Assembly (NCBI RefSeq): GCF_020150815.1
Contig: NZ_CP083723.1
Location: forward strand, 1,860,001 to 1,924,000
Length of the DNA stretch: 64,000 nt
From: Haloprofundus salilacus
GTDB lineage: Archaea; Halobacteriota; Halobacteria; Halobacteriales; Haloferacaceae
Reading direction: 5' to 3'
Part shown: positions 43,952 through 53,439 of the stretch, one piece after another
Numbering within the stretch: position 1 is the stretch's first letter
Layout of the letters: each line of letters starts with the position of its first letter
Translations under genes and position numbers: made by a program
Notes under the pieces: model-generated
Told to the model about the DNA's origin: nothing
What the model saw: the letters and a program-made list of their open reading frames with translations, nothing else
Database searches by the model: none

Positions 43952-44032
43952 GGTCGCCTCTTCCGGCCGGTCGGTCAAATGTTCGTCGCTCCGGCGTTCG
44001 CCGCCGCGGTCGACGGCTAGGACTGAGACAGG

Positions 44033-44572
44033 TCACGACCGAAAGGTCCCGTCGACGACGACGGCGGCGAGGTAGCCGACGAACAGTTGCGGAATCAGGC
44101 TGGCGAACACCAGATTCGCGATCTCCTCGCGGAGGATCGACCGGATCAGCAGGTCGCGAACCGTCGGTTCATACGGGAGTATCCACAGCGGGGCCAGCGC
44201 CGCGACGAGGTAACACGCCGTCCCGACGACGAGCGCAACGAGGAAGGCGCGAACGCTCTCGCCGAGGTCGCGGCTCAACACCTGCACGTACGCGCCGCCG
44301 AGAAACCCGACGGCGAACGGCAGCCACGACGGCACCGCCGAAACCATCTGCGCACGGTTGGTGACGTACGCCGCCAGCGCGACGAGGACTCCGGTGGCGA
44401 CGCCGATGCCGACGAAGCGCACGATATCGGCGGACATCGGGACGCGCGTCGAGTGCCGCGTCGTCTGCGCCGTCTGTGTCGTCCGCGTCGTCCGCGTCGT
44501 TCCCGCCACGTCGCCGTCGTCGGAGTCGGAGCCGTCGGGGCCGGACGTGGCGTTCGAGGTGCCGTTACCCAT
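44033..44572 (-). CDS. Four-helix membrane protein, unknown
   Basis: The 179-residue protein has a low-complexity Asp/Ser/Thr N-terminus (with RTTRTTQTAQTT) of about 50 residues. Then come four hydrophobic segments: IVRFVGIGVATGVLVALAAYV, LPFAVGFLGGAYVQVL, FLVALVVGTACYLVAALAPL and ANLVFASLIPQLFVGYLAAVV. It overlaps the stop of the upstream gene by eight bases, so the two are coupled. No catalytic motif is visible; assignment to a known family is not possible from sequence alone. Confidence 0.65.
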   Translation of the reverse strand: MGNGTSNATSGPDGSDSDDGDVAGTTRTTRTTQTAQTTRHSTRVPMSADIVRFVGIGVATGVLVALAAYVTNRAQMVSAVPSWLPFAVGFLGGAYVQVLSRDLGESVRAFLVALVVGTACYLVAALAPLWILPYEPTVRDLLIRSILREEIANLVFASLIPQLFVGYLAAVVVDGTFRS

Positions 44573-45047
44573 CGTCGGACACTCCGAGCGTGATGCGAAC
44601 GTCTTCGATGTGTCCGACGAGTTCGCCGCCGACGCGGACGCGACCCTCTTCGACGGCCGCTCTCGCCGCTTCGGTCTCGCCGTCGACGAGTTCGACGGCA
44701 ACCGTGAACTTCGTTGTCTCGCCCGGCGCAAGCGCGACGTCGTCGAGTGACCGCGTCCCGTAGTGGGTGAGCTCCTCGCCGTCGACGCGGCCGACCAGGT
44801 GGGCGCCCGACAGCGTCAGCGTCTTGCTCGTCGGATTGCGCGCTCGGACGGTGATTTCGAGCGACTCGCCGTCGTCGGAGACGGCGAGCGTCGTCGCCGA
44901 GGCCTCGATGGAGTCGCTTCGCGCGATCGCTAGCTGCGTCTGAAACGCCGCACCGAACAGCCCCGCCGTCAGCGCAAACAGCGCGACGAAGACGACGACG
45001 GCCGGGGAGCGCAGGATGGTGCGGAGGCGGGACCGCAGGGCGGCCAC
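44565..45047 (-). CDS. Membrane-anchored LEA14-like beta-domain protein
   Basis: The 160-residue protein starts at GTG. One hydrophobic helix (about 13-36: SPAVVVFVALFALTAGLFGAAFQ) anchors a domain in which LEITVRARNPTSKTLTLSGAHLVGRVDGEEL and APGETTKFTVAVEL look like a beta-sandwich of the LEA14/WHy type. It follows the oligopeptide transporter ATPase gene by six bases, so it could be the last but one gene of that leftward operon. Function unknown. Confidence 0.65.
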   Translation of the reverse strand: MAALRSRLRTILRSPAVVVFVALFALTAGLFGAAFQTQLAIARSDSIEASATTLAVSDDGESLEITVRARNPTSKTLTLSGAHLVGRVDGEELTHYGTRSLDDVALAPGETTKFTVAVELVDGETEAARAAVEEGRVRVGGELVGHIEDVRITLGVSDDG

Positions 45048-45053
45048 GTCAAG

Positions 45054-46418
45054 TCACTCCGCGTGCGGCGACGCGGGCGTCCGCTCGGCGTCGCTGCCTC
45101 CCTCGTAGAGGTGACAGGCGACCTGTTGCTCGTCGAGCGGCCGCGGGAGCGGAACCTCGCGCTCGCAGACGGTGGTGAGCGCCTCCAACTCCGCGAGCGC
45201 ACCCTCGCGATCGCCGCCGAGATACGCCCGCGTCGCTGCCCGGAGCGACGACTCCGTCTCTCGCGGGAGGTTGATCTCCGCCACGTCGACGCCGATACCG
45301 GTGGAACGCACCTCGGAGGGGTGACGGTACTCTTCGGGAACGTCGAGGGCGAGTCCCTGACTGAGCATCCGTTCGACGGCGTCGTCGTCGGCGTCGAACT
45401 CCTCGTGCTCGAAGTCGTCCCTGCGCAGGCGTATCTTGTATTGGAAGGCACGCCGGAAGGCGTCCTGACTCCCCTGCCAGTCGTCCGGCGGGATGATGTG
45501 CGCACAGCGCGGGTGGTACCGACAGCCCGACGGCGGATTGCGCGGACTCGGCACCTCACCGGTAGCGTTGGCACGGCGTCGCTCCTCGGCGATCTCCACG
45601 TCGGGAACGGCGTCGAACAGCGCCTCTGTGTATGGGTGTTTCGGGTCCTCGATGAGGTCGTCGGTCGGCCCGTGTTCGATGACGTTTCCGAGGTACATGA
45701 TGGCCGTCCGGTCGCACATGTAGCGGATGAGCGAGAGGTCGTGGCTGATGAACACGTACGTCAGGTCGTACTTGTCCTGCAGTTCCTTCATTAGGTTCAA
45801 CACGCCGGCGCGGATGGAGACGTCGAGCATCGACACCGGTTCGTCGGCGACGACGAAGTCGGGGTCGACAACGAGTGCTCGCGCGATGGCGACGCGCTGG
45901 CGCTCGCCGCCGGAGAGTTCGTCCGGGAACGCGTCGAGATACACTTCGGCTGGACCGAGACCCACGTCGTTGAGCACCGTCTTGACGCGCTCGCGTCGGT
46001 CGTCGTAGGAGTCGGCCATCCCGTTTATCTGCAACGGCTCCGCGATGGCGTCGAACACTGTCATCCGGGGGTTGAGACTCTCGAAGGGGTCCTGAAAGAT
46101 CATCTGGACGCGCTGTCGGAACTCACGCTCCTCCTCGCGCGTCATGTTCGAGATGTCGGTGCCGTCGAAATGAATCTCGCCCTCGGTCGGTTCGTAGAGC
46201 TTGACGAGCAGTTTTCCGAGCGTCGTCTTCCCGCAACCGGACTCGCCGGCGATGCCGAGGATGTCGCCCTTCTCGATGGAGAGATTCACACCCTCGACGG
46301 CGCGGACCGGTTGCGGTTCGCGGCCGAGAATCGTGTCGACGATTCCCCGGCTCATGTCGAACCACTTGTGGACGTTCTCGATTTCGACTAGCGACTCTGC
46401 GTTGCGGTCTCTTTCCAT
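45054..46418 (-). CDS. oppF: Oligopeptide ABC transporter ATPase, OppF type
   Basis: The 454-residue ATPase contains GESGCGKTT (Walker A), LSGGERQR (signature) and FVVADEPVSMLDVS (Walker B). The oligopeptide/dipeptide C-terminal motif SGCRYHPRCAHI follows, then about 120 more residues with a charged composition that are not part of standard OppF. Start ATG 46418 overlaps oppD by 31 bases. The extra C-terminus may be regulatory. It pairs with OppD as the heterodimeric motor of the importer. Confidence 0.9.
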   Translation of the reverse strand: MERDRNAESLVEIENVHKWFDMSRGIVDTILGREPQPVRAVEGVNLSIEKGDILGIAGESGCGKTTLGKLLVKLYEPTEGEIHFDGTDISNMTREEEREFRQRVQMIFQDPFESLNPRMTVFDAIAEPLQINGMADSYDDRRERVKTVLNDVGLGPAEVYLDAFPDELSGGERQRVAIARALVVDPDFVVADEPVSMLDVSIRAGVLNLMKELQDKYDLTYVFISHDLSLIRYMCDRTAIMYLGNVIEHGPTDDLIEDPKHPYTEALFDAVPDVEIAEERRRANATGEVPSPRNPPSGCRYHPRCAHIIPPDDWQGSQDAFRRAFQYKIRLRRDDFEHEEFDADDDAVERMLSQGLALDVPEEYRHPSEVRSTGIGVDVAEINLPRETESSLRAATRAYLGGDREGALAELEALTTVCEREVPLPRPLDEQQVACHLYEGGSDAERTPASPHAE

Positions 46419-47542
46419 GTTTCCTCCTTTATCGCCTTCGTTCGTATCTCGTCCAGTTCGTCGCTCCGGTAGCAGGCGGAGCCGTGGCGGCGATCGTCCA
46501 TCGCCTCCTGCAGCCGTCCGGTCTCCTCGACGGCCGCGACGTCGTACATCGGCGGGTGGCTCCGCTCGCAGTCGTCGACGGCGAACGGACATCGCTTGCG
46601 GAACCGACAGCCGGGGTCGGGGTCGCGCAGGTGCGGCGGCGATCCGGGGATGGAGACGAGCTGCTGCTGTTTCTGCGTGATGGTCGGAAAGGAGTTCTTC
46701 AGCCCGAGCGTGTAGGGGTTCGCCGTCTCTCTGAAGATGTCGTCGCGCGTGCCGCGCTCCATGATCTTCCCGCCGTACATGACGGCCATCCGGTCGCAGA
46801 TCTCGGCCATGACGCTGATGTCGTGGCTGATGACGAGGATGGAGACGCCGAACTCCTCCTGAATCATCTCCAGTTCCTCCAGGATTCGGTCCTGGATGAT
46901 GACGTCGAGCGCCGTCGTCGGCTCGTCGGCGATGAGCAGACTCGGGTTGCACGCCATCGCCATGGCGATGACCGCGCGCTGTTTCATCCCGCCGGAGAAC
47001 TCGTGGGCGTAGTCGTCGGCACGCTCGGGGTCGATGCCGACGCGTTCGAGCAGGTCGCGGGCGCGCTCGTCGGCCTCAGCTTTGGTCGTTCGCGGTTCGT
47101 GGCGAAGGATGGCCTCGACGATCTGGTCGCCCACCTTGTAGACGGGGTTGAGCGCGTTCATCGCGCTCTGGGGGATGAGCGCCACCTCGCGCCAGCGGAT
47201 GTCCCGAATCTGGGAGTCGTTCAACTGCGCGAGGTCGGTCATCCCGTCGGCGCGGACCGGGTAGCGCTCGTCGTCGATTATCTCGCGTCTCGGATTTCCG
47301 TTCCCGTCTTCCCACTGCGGGAGCGTTCCGTCGAACCACACTTCGCCGCTTTCGATGTAGCCGTTCGAGTCCAGGAGGTGGAGGAGGCTCTTCGCAAGCG
47401 TCGTCTTCCCACACCCGGACTCGCCGACGAGTCCGTACGTTTCGCCCGCGTCGACGGTGAAGCTCGCACCGTCGACGGCGTGGACGTCGGCGTCTTCGAC
47501 TGCGTATCGTATCGAGAGGTCGTTTACTTCCAGTAGCGTCAT
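46388..47542 (-). CDS. oppD: Oligopeptide ABC transporter ATPase, OppD type
   Basis: The 384-residue ATPase shows GESGCGKTT (Walker A, about residues 38-46), FSGGMKQR (signature) and [13 protein letters not shown] (Walker B). The C-terminal oligopeptide motif is [13 protein letters not shown], whose cysteines may bind a metal cluster in this family. The start is three bases after the stop of the upstream permease, and the gene overlaps oppF downstream. Confidence 0.92.
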   Translation of the reverse strand: MTLLEVNDLSIRYAVEDADVHAVDGASFTVDAGETYGLVGESGCGKTTLAKSLLHLLDSNGYIESGEVWFDGTLPQWEDGNGNPRREIIDDERYPVRADGMTDLAQLNDSQIRDIRWREVALIPQSAMNALNPVYKVGDQIVEAILRHEPRTTKAEADERARDLLERVGIDPERADDYAHEFSGGMKQRAVIAMAMACNPSLLIADEPTTALDVIIQDRILEELEMIQEEFGVSILVISHDISVMAEICDRMAVMYGGKIMERGTRDDIFRETANPYTLGLKNSFPTITQKQQQLVSIPGSPPHLRDPDPGCRFRKRCPFAVDDCERSHPPMYDVAAVEETGRLQEAMDDRRHGSACYRSDELDEIRTKAIKEETWKETATQSR

Positions 47543-47545
47543 TGA

Positions 47546-48499
47546 TTATCTCTGCGGGTTGGTCACGTCCTCCATCGAGAAGCCGATGAAGTAGAACGCC
47601 GTTGCGAGCAGCATGATGGCCAGTCCGGGCGGAATCAGCCACCACCACGCGGTGAAGATGTACCCCTGCGACTTGATGCTCTCAAGCATAATACCCCACG
47701 AGAGCGATGCGAAGTCCGCCAGTCCGAGATACGCCAGCGCCGCTTGCGTCAGGATGGCCGCCGCGGCGTCCTGTGCGAGGTAGACGAACGACAGCGGGAG
47801 CACGTGCGGCATGATGTGCCGGAAGACGATGCGGAGGTCGCTCGCCCCGGCGACTCTTGCCGACTCGACGTACGCCCGCGTCCGCAGCGAGAGCGTCTCG
47901 CCGCGGATGACGATGCAGTTGTTGAGCCACGAGGTGACGGCGATGCCGATGATGATGTTCGTCGTCGTCTGCCCGCGAATCGCCACGAGGACGATGAGAA
48001 GCGGCAGGAACGGCAGGCCGTACATCACGTCGACGAAACGCTGGATGGTCTCGTCTATCCACGTGTCGCCGTAGAACCCGCTGATGAGGCCGAGCGGGAC
48101 GCCGACGAGACTAGAGAGCAACCCGGCTGCGAGACCGATGTACATTGCCGTCGACGCCGAGTACACCAGCAGTGTCGCGATATCGCGGCCGTAGGAGTCG
48201 GTTCCGAGGGGTGCGAAGAACGGATCGCCGAACGCGGGGGGGTGCGGCAGCGATCGGACCTGTTCGCCGGTCAGTCGGGCGTTCTCGTAGCCGATGTATG
48301 CAACCCAGTCGGGCGTGTGCGGCGCGAACCAACTGGGAACGACGGCCCACAGCGAGAACATCGTCAGGATGACGAGTCCGATGACGCCCATCCGGTGTTC
48401 GGTGAACCGGTCCCAGCCGCGGCGGATGCGCTCGATGCGGGGCGCCCACTGCTTTCGGTACGATTCGAGTCCGGTCGTGGATTCTCCTTCGGTTGCCAT
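47546..48499 (-). CDS. oppC: Oligopeptide ABC transporter permease, OppC type
   Basis: The 317-residue protein has six hydrophobic segments with an N-terminal polar part. The EAA-like loop near the C-terminus is YVESARVAGASDLRIVFRHIMPHVLP. It also shows FAPLGTDSYGRDIATLLVYSAS, a hallmark of DppC/OppC. The start ATG abuts the stop of the oppB gene. It forms the membrane channel with OppB. Confidence 0.93.
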   Translation of the reverse strand: MATEGESTTGLESYRKQWAPRIERIRRGWDRFTEHRMGVIGLVILTMFSLWAVVPSWFAPHTPDWVAYIGYENARLTGEQVRSLPHPPAFGDPFFAPLGTDSYGRDIATLLVYSASTAMYIGLAAGLLSSLVGVPLGLISGFYGDTWIDETIQRFVDVMYGLPFLPLLIVLVAIRGQTTTNIIIGIAVTSWLNNCIVIRGETLSLRTRAYVESARVAGASDLRIVFRHIMPHVLPLSFVYLAQDAAAAILTQAALAYLGLADFASLSWGIMLESIKSQGYIFTAWWWLIPPGLAIMLLATAFYFIGFSMEDVTNPQR

Positions 48500-49489
48500 C
48501 TAGTTCTCCTCCCCGAACTTGATTCGCGGGTCGAGGTACGTGTACGCGATGTCGGTGATGAGACGCATGACGACGACGAGGACGGCGAGCATGAAGAACG
48601 CCGCCTGCGTCACCGGGTAGTCGTTGTTCAGCACCGCCTCGACGAGCACTTGTCCCATTCCCGGCCACGTGAAGACGGCTTCCGTGATGACCGCGCCGTC
48701 GATGAGGAAGGCCAGTCCGACGATTGCGCCGGTCGCGACGGGAATGAGCGCGTTCCGCGCCGCGTGTTTGATCATCACCGTTCGTTCGTCGAGTCCTTTC
48801 GCGCGGGCCAAGAAGACGTAGCCCTCGTCGACGACGTTGTTCATCGACGGGCGCATGATGAGCATCGCACCGACCCAGCCGATACACGAGAGGCTGACGA
48901 GCGGGAGCGTGATGTGGACGAGCACGTCGGCCATCACGGTGAACGCGTTCCACTCGAATTCGGGGAACTGCGTCAGCATGTAGGCGCTCGGGAGCAGTTC
49001 CATCTCGTAGTCGAAGAACCAGATAAATAGCCACGCCAGCCAGAACGCGGGCATTGAGTAGACCATCAGCGAGGTGCTGAAGATAGCCTTGTCCTTCTGG
49101 GTGCCGCGCCACCAGCCGAGATACATCCCGACGAGCGGCCCGACGAGATACGCGACGATGTAGCTCGCACCGAAGAGGATGAGCGTCCGTGGCATCCGCC
49201 GGAGGATGAGGTCCCAGACGGGCACGTTCCACGTCGGCGACCGGCCGAAGTTACCCGTCTGGTAGTTGATCATGAAGTTGAGATACTGTTTCCACAGCGG
49301 TTCGTTGAGTCCCCAGACCTCCTGGATACGCTCGACCTGCTCTCTGGTCATCTCCGGGGAGATCATGCTGTCGATGAACGTCCCGGGAGCGCTGCGGATG
49401 AGCGCGAACAGCAGGGTCATGATGAGCAGGAGGGTCAGGTAGGAGACCACGAGCCGCTTTGCGAGGTACTTTCCACTGATTCTGGTCAT
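48500..49489 (-). CDS. oppB: Oligopeptide ABC transporter permease, OppB type
   Basis: The 329-residue protein begins MTRISGKYLAKRLVVSYLTLLLIMTLLF and includes the EAA-like loop DEGYVFLARAKGLDERTVMIKHAARNALIPV and TEAVFTWPGMGQVLVEAV of the DppB/OppB family. ATG 49489 gives the canonical start; a longer in-frame extension upstream is non-coding. It is separated by 176 bases from the broken binding-protein gene upstream. Confidence 0.93.
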   Translation of the reverse strand: MTRISGKYLAKRLVVSYLTLLLIMTLLFALIRSAPGTFIDSMISPEMTREQVERIQEVWGLNEPLWKQYLNFMINYQTGNFGRSPTWNVPVWDLILRRMPRTLILFGASYIVAYLVGPLVGMYLGWWRGTQKDKAIFSTSLMVYSMPAFWLAWLFIWFFDYEMELLPSAYMLTQFPEFEWNAFTVMADVLVHITLPLVSLSCIGWVGAMLIMRPSMNNVVDEGYVFLARAKGLDERTVMIKHAARNALIPVATGAIVGLAFLIDGAVITEAVFTWPGMGQVLVEAVLNNDYPVTQAAFFMLAVLVVVMRLITDIAYTYLDPRIKFGEEN

Positions 49490-49665
49490 TGTTTCGAAGT
49501 CACGGGTTTTTGTACGCGTACTGTTTGCGTTTCTGTCGCACGATTGGGGAGCGTCGTTATGAATGTGTTGGATTACTACGTTTTCTCGGAAAGAAAAGGT
49601 CGAAGAACCGGCTATAGAGGCGGCTAGAGGGGGAAAAAGAAAGTCGACGGCGTCGGCCGTCGGCG

Positions 49666-51724
49666 TTAGTTGTCCGTCTGGTGGATCTGCATGATGTTCG
49701 TCCCGAGGTAGCCGTCGCCGGGGCCCGGGATGTTGCCGACGAAGCCGGTCCAGTCGGCGGAGTTGACGGGCCACTGCACCTTCGCGTAGGAGAGGACCAT
49801 TGTCGGGAAGTCGAGGTAGATCTGCTCGACCGCCTGCTTGGCGAGGTCGTTTCGGGTCTCGGTGTCCATCTCGGTGCGGCACTGCGTGATGAGGTCGTTG
49901 GCTGTCGCGTCGTCGAAGAGGCCGTAGCCCATCGGGTTGTTGAGCAGCGTGTCCGTGTTCTCGTCGCTGTGGTCGTCGGCGTTGGCGCCGTGGAAAAGGC
50001 TGTAGAGCGAACTCGCGCCGAACGGCGAGAGGCTGCTCCACGACATCGGGAAGATGTCGAAGTCCTCGTCGGCGTAGACGCTGTTGAGCATCGTGTTGAA
50101 CGTCATCACCTTCCGCTCGATGGGGATGCCGATCGAGCGGAGGTTGCCGACGTAGCGCTCGACCATCTGGGCCGTCTTCGGCGAGTCCTTCGCCGGGTAG
50201 ACGAGCATCTGGAGCGGTCCGTCGTTGATGTCGGTGATGGTCTCGCCGTTGACGCGAATCTCCTGGTCGACGTCGGCGTCCTGCAGCACGCTCGACTGAA
50301 CGTCGCCGAAGCTGTAGTCGTGTTTCGCCTCGCTCTGCCCCGCGCTCACGTCGGTGAGGCTGCCGGGGTAGTCGATGCCGATGAACGTACCACTCTCGCC
50401 GGTGATGACCTGGCCGTCGGTGAGGAACTGACGGATGCCCTCGACGTCGACTTCGGAACTGGTCGCGTCGACGCCGCGGAAGGTGAACGCCTGCGTCGCC
50501 GGGCCGGTGAGGAGTTCGCCGTCGCCACCAGCGTCAGGGCGTACCGCCGAGTAACCGGGCGGCATCACGAAGTCGCCCTCCTGTTCGTAGCCGCGGTTGA
50601 GCTCCTGCGTCCAGTAGATGTCGTCGTACGCGAAGCCGAGCACCTGCCGGAACGCGAGGTCGTCGAGCGGCGTCCGACGGAGGTTGAACGAGTAGTGACC
50701 GTAGCCGGTGTCGTAGCCGGTGACGATGGATTTCCCGTCGGCGTCCTCAACCTGCTGGACCTTCGCGGTGTCAATCTGCTCGTACACCGTGTCGACGTCG
50801 CCGTTGAAGAACGCCTGCGTGAGCGCCGACTGGCTGCCGTAGATTTTGAACCGGACGGAGTCGATGAACGGGCCGCCGGCCAGCAGATTCTCGTGGTCCT
50901 TTTTCCACTGGAGGTTCTCCAGCGGTGCCTCGTCGCGGAACGTCACCTCGATCGCGGTGTCCGGGCTGTACGTCGTGACTTCGCCCGGCCCCGCGCCGAT
51001 GGGACCGCCGTTCTCTTCGGGCTGGTAGGCCTGGTAGTCGTCGACCTCCTCCCAGATGTGCTTCGGCAGCAGCGGAACCTGCAACTGCGTGGAGTCGTAG
51101 GTGCCGATGGCCTGCGTGAGCTTCATGTGGACGTCCCAGTCGTTGTCGGCCTCCTCGACCGACTCGATGGGGTCGACCGTCGAGACGTAGCGCCCCGGCT
51201 TCTTCTCCATCAGGTAGTTGTAGGTGAAGATGACGTCCTCGACGGTCAGCTCCTCGCCGTCGCTGAAGGTGAGCCCCTCGCGGACGTTGAAGTAGACGTC
51301 GGGTTTCGGCTCCTCACCACCGGTGTTCTCGACGGTCCACTCAGTGTAGGCGCTCGGCTGAACCTCGAAGTTGACGGGGTCGATCGTCGTACCCCAGCAG
51401 TAGACGAAGTCGAGGGTCGATCGTCGTACCCCAGCAGTAGACGAAGTCGAGGATACTCCACGAGTACGCGGAAGAGGTCGAAAGCGGGTTGATCCCTTTC
51501 GGCTGCTGGTCCATCCCGACGGTGAACGTCCCGCCGCGGGTGATCTCGTTCGGATCTGTCGTATTCTGCTGGGGCGTATCCTCGGTATCCTCGGTCCCGT
51601 TTCCGTCCCCGTCGTTCCCGGCGTTTCCGCCGTCGCTGCACCCGGCGAGTGTGAGGGCAACGGCGCCTGCACCGGAGGCTTTCAGGAACCGCCGGCGGCT
51701 ATCGTTCATCGAATCGTCAGACAT
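49666..51724 (-). pseudogene. oppA: Oligopeptide-binding lipoprotein gene, frameshifted by 37-bp duplication
   Basis: The intact protein would be a Tat lipoprotein of about 673 residues: N-terminus MSDDSMNDSRRRFLKASGAG with lipobox LAGC, then GGTFTVGMDQQPKGINPLST, a typical family 5 solute-binding start. A perfect tandem duplication of 37 bases (51379-51415 and 51416-51452) shifts the frame. Reading from ATG 51724 gives ILDFVYCWGTTIDP and then a wrong frame ending after 127 residues. The correct continuation (VNFEVQPSAYTEW...) stands in another frame down to 49666. Removing one copy restores a single frame (2022 bases). It is upstream of oppB-C-D-F, so the importer may lack its receptor. A sequencing or assembly error is the main alternative. 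Confidence 0.88.
51379..51452. repeat. Perfect 37-bp tandem duplication inside oppA
   Basis: Two identical 37-base units, 51379-51415 and 51416-51452, stand head to tail with no spacer. The unit length is not a multiple of three, so it breaks the reading frame. Loss of one unit by slippage would repair the gene. Confidence 0.95.
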
Positions 51725-51833
51725 GCAGCACCACGTTGACTCATACCATACTTATATTTGATGGTATTCTCACCGAGCTTCAGTTTACAGTTCGTTCTCA
51801 TTTAACGAGAGATATTCATCTAACACTGACAGT

Positions 51834-52106
51834 TCAACGGCCCCGAAGCATGGAGTTGCCTTCGAGGAAGAAGTACATGCTCATCACGACGGCCGACCCG
51901 GACATCGCGAGGTAGATGTCACCGGGAACCTGCGTCGGTTCCGTTCGCGACAGCGCCATGCCCAACAGGCCCCAGAACGCCGACAGCGCGAACCCGCCGC
52001 CGAGCAGAAAGAACGACTCCACCTCCCGCCCGCGGCGATAGTAAATCATGCCTGCGAGGAGGGTGAGACCAGCGAGAATCGCCAAGACACTTCGAGTATC
52101 GAGCAT
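51834..52106 (-). CDS. Small three-helix membrane protein, unknown
   Basis: The 90-residue protein has hydrophobic segments at about 5-21, 32-50 and 64-82, with YYRRGREVE as a basic/acidic loop after the first. A strong TATA-like ttatata on the minus strand (about 52127-52136), 26 bases upstream, selects ATG 52106 and implies a leaderless transcript. No family recognised. Confidence 0.7.
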   Translation of the reverse strand: MLDTRSVLAILAGLTLLAGMIYYRRGREVESFFLLGGGFALSAFWGLLGMALSRTEPTQVPGDIYLAMSGSAVVMSMYFFLEGNSMLRGR

Positions 52107-52126
52107 GTCGGTTCCGTACGACCGCG

Positions 52127-52136
52127 CATATATAAG
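52127..52136 (-). promoter_or_regulatory. TATA element of the 90-residue membrane protein
   Basis: cttatatatg on the minus strand, centred about 25 bases upstream of ATG 52106. One of the clearest TATA boxes in the window. Confidence 0.65.
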
Positions 52137-52319
52137 ACCACCGTGCTCGCGCACGTGTCGTTTATTAGCATCCTGTTGGCTGTTTGAGCCGGCATCCACC
52201 CAGTATCCGTACCGTCGCCGCTGTCGGTCGGCCTACCGTCTATTCGGGACGTTTCCGATCTCTCCTGGAGAGTCGTTTCGCCCCATCGCTTTTGCGCGTC
52301 AGGCACGTAGCTTCGAACG

Positions 52320-53015
52320 ATGGTATCCGCACTGTTCATCGTCAGCGAGGAGGGGTACTGGGCCGAGGAGTGTACCGAACCGCTCACCACGCTCTCGGAC
52401 GCGGGCGTCGACGTCACCGTCGCCACGCCGAGCGGGTCGCCGCCGGTGGTCGACGAGCGCTCCGTCGACCCGGAGACGGTCGGCGAGGAGACGGCCGAAC
52501 GCGCCCGAGAGATTCACGAGAACGACGAGCGACTCAACGACCCCGAACCCATCGCGGCCGTGTCGGCGTCGGAGTACGACGTCGTCGTCTTCCCCGGCGG
52601 TCACGGCACCGAGTGGGACATCAACCAGGACCGTCACGCGCGACGGCTCCTGCGCGACGCCGTCGCGGGCGACGACGGAAAGGCGCTCGTCGTCTGTCAC
52701 GCCGTCGGTATCCTCGGCTTCACGCACACCGAGGAGGGGAAGTACGTCGTCAACGAGCGCGACGTGACCGGCTTCCCCAACGAGTGGGAAGAGGAGATCG
52801 TCGACGAGCACGACCGGATGCCCGACGGTCGGAAGCTTCCCTACTGGGTCGAAGACGAGGTGAAGGCGGCAGGCGCGAACTGGGACGCCGAACTCGACGC
52901 CGACACGAGTGTCACCGTCGACGGCGACCTCATCACCGCCCGCGGTCCTGAGTCCTCGCACACGGCGGCGACGACGCTGCTCGACGAGTTGGGTGTCGAA
53001 GCGAAGAGCGCCTAA
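52320..53015 (+). CDS. DJ-1/PfpI-family protein (Hsp31-like)
   Basis: The 231-residue protein has the DJ-1/PfpI fold: an N-terminal strand MVSALFIVSEEGYWAEE, then VVFPGGHGTEWDIN with the nucleophile-elbow acid loop, and the catalytic cysteine in LVVCHAVGILGF. The larger insert and GHGTEWD motif resemble Hsp31/YhbO-like glyoxalase III or chaperone members. Its role may be protection from reactive carbonyls. It is a single gene; no partner is evident. Confidence 0.88.
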   Translation: MVSALFIVSEEGYWAEECTEPLTTLSDAGVDVTVATPSGSPPVVDERSVDPETVGEETAERAREIHENDERLNDPEPIAAVSASEYDVVVFPGGHGTEWDINQDRHARRLLRDAVAGDDGKALVVCHAVGILGFTHTEEGKYVVNERDVTGFPNEWEEEIVDEHDRMPDGRKLPYWVEDEVKAAGANWDAELDADTSVTVDGDLITARGPESSHTAATTLLDELGVEAKSA

Positions 53016-53052
53016 AAGGCGAAAACGACGCAGCGATCGAGACCCGCCGTCG

Positions 53053-53340
53053 TCACTCGATTTTGAAGACGGCTTCCTCGATGCTCTCGCTGCGACAGTC
53101 GGGACACCGCGAGGGGTAGTTCACCGGGTCGTCGTAGTTCGAGAAGCCGCAGTTGCGGCACTCCGGCGGCGCGACGAGGAACTGCTCGTCCGTGCCGTCG
53201 AGCGACTGCGCGACGTGTCGAAGGTGGTCGTAGACGACCGATCGGGGAGCGTCGACCGTCGCCGAGAGACCGCTCGCGGTCGACGGTTCCGCTCTGAGCA
53301 CGTCGGCGATTCGCTGACGCGTCGTCTCCGTCTCGTCCAT
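53053..53340 (-). CDS. HTH and zinc-ribbon transcriptional regulator
   Basis: The 95-residue protein combines a helix-turn-helix (RQRIADVLRAEPSTASGLSATVDAPRSVVYDHLRHV) with a C-terminal zinc ribbon (CRNCGFSNYDDPVNYPSRCPDC). This architecture is common in archaeal predicted regulators. ATG 53340 is chosen because it starts directly before the HTH. It is convergent with the DJ-1 gene and divergent from the nucleotidyltransferase gene, so it could control the latter. Confidence 0.82.
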   Translation of the reverse strand: MDETETTRQRIADVLRAEPSTASGLSATVDAPRSVVYDHLRHVAQSLDGTDEQFLVAPPECRNCGFSNYDDPVNYPSRCPDCRSESIEEAVFKIE

Positions 53341-53439
53341 AGCACCGAGTACGAGCGAGCGGCCAAATTCTTTTGCTTCGTTCGCTTCTTCCCCACTTTG
53401 AGCAAAACAGTCATGACGCCTGCCATTGTTGGGACGTGT

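Noticed and set aside
43968-43985. gtcaaatgttcg resembles part of an ORB-like element
   Set aside because: Only the caaatgttc core matches, there is no GGTGTG half and no initiator gene nearby; most likely chance.
51341-51724. A true 127-residue lipoprotein
   Set aside because: Its last 23 residues arise from the wrong frame after the duplicated 37 bases; it is the truncated start of oppA.
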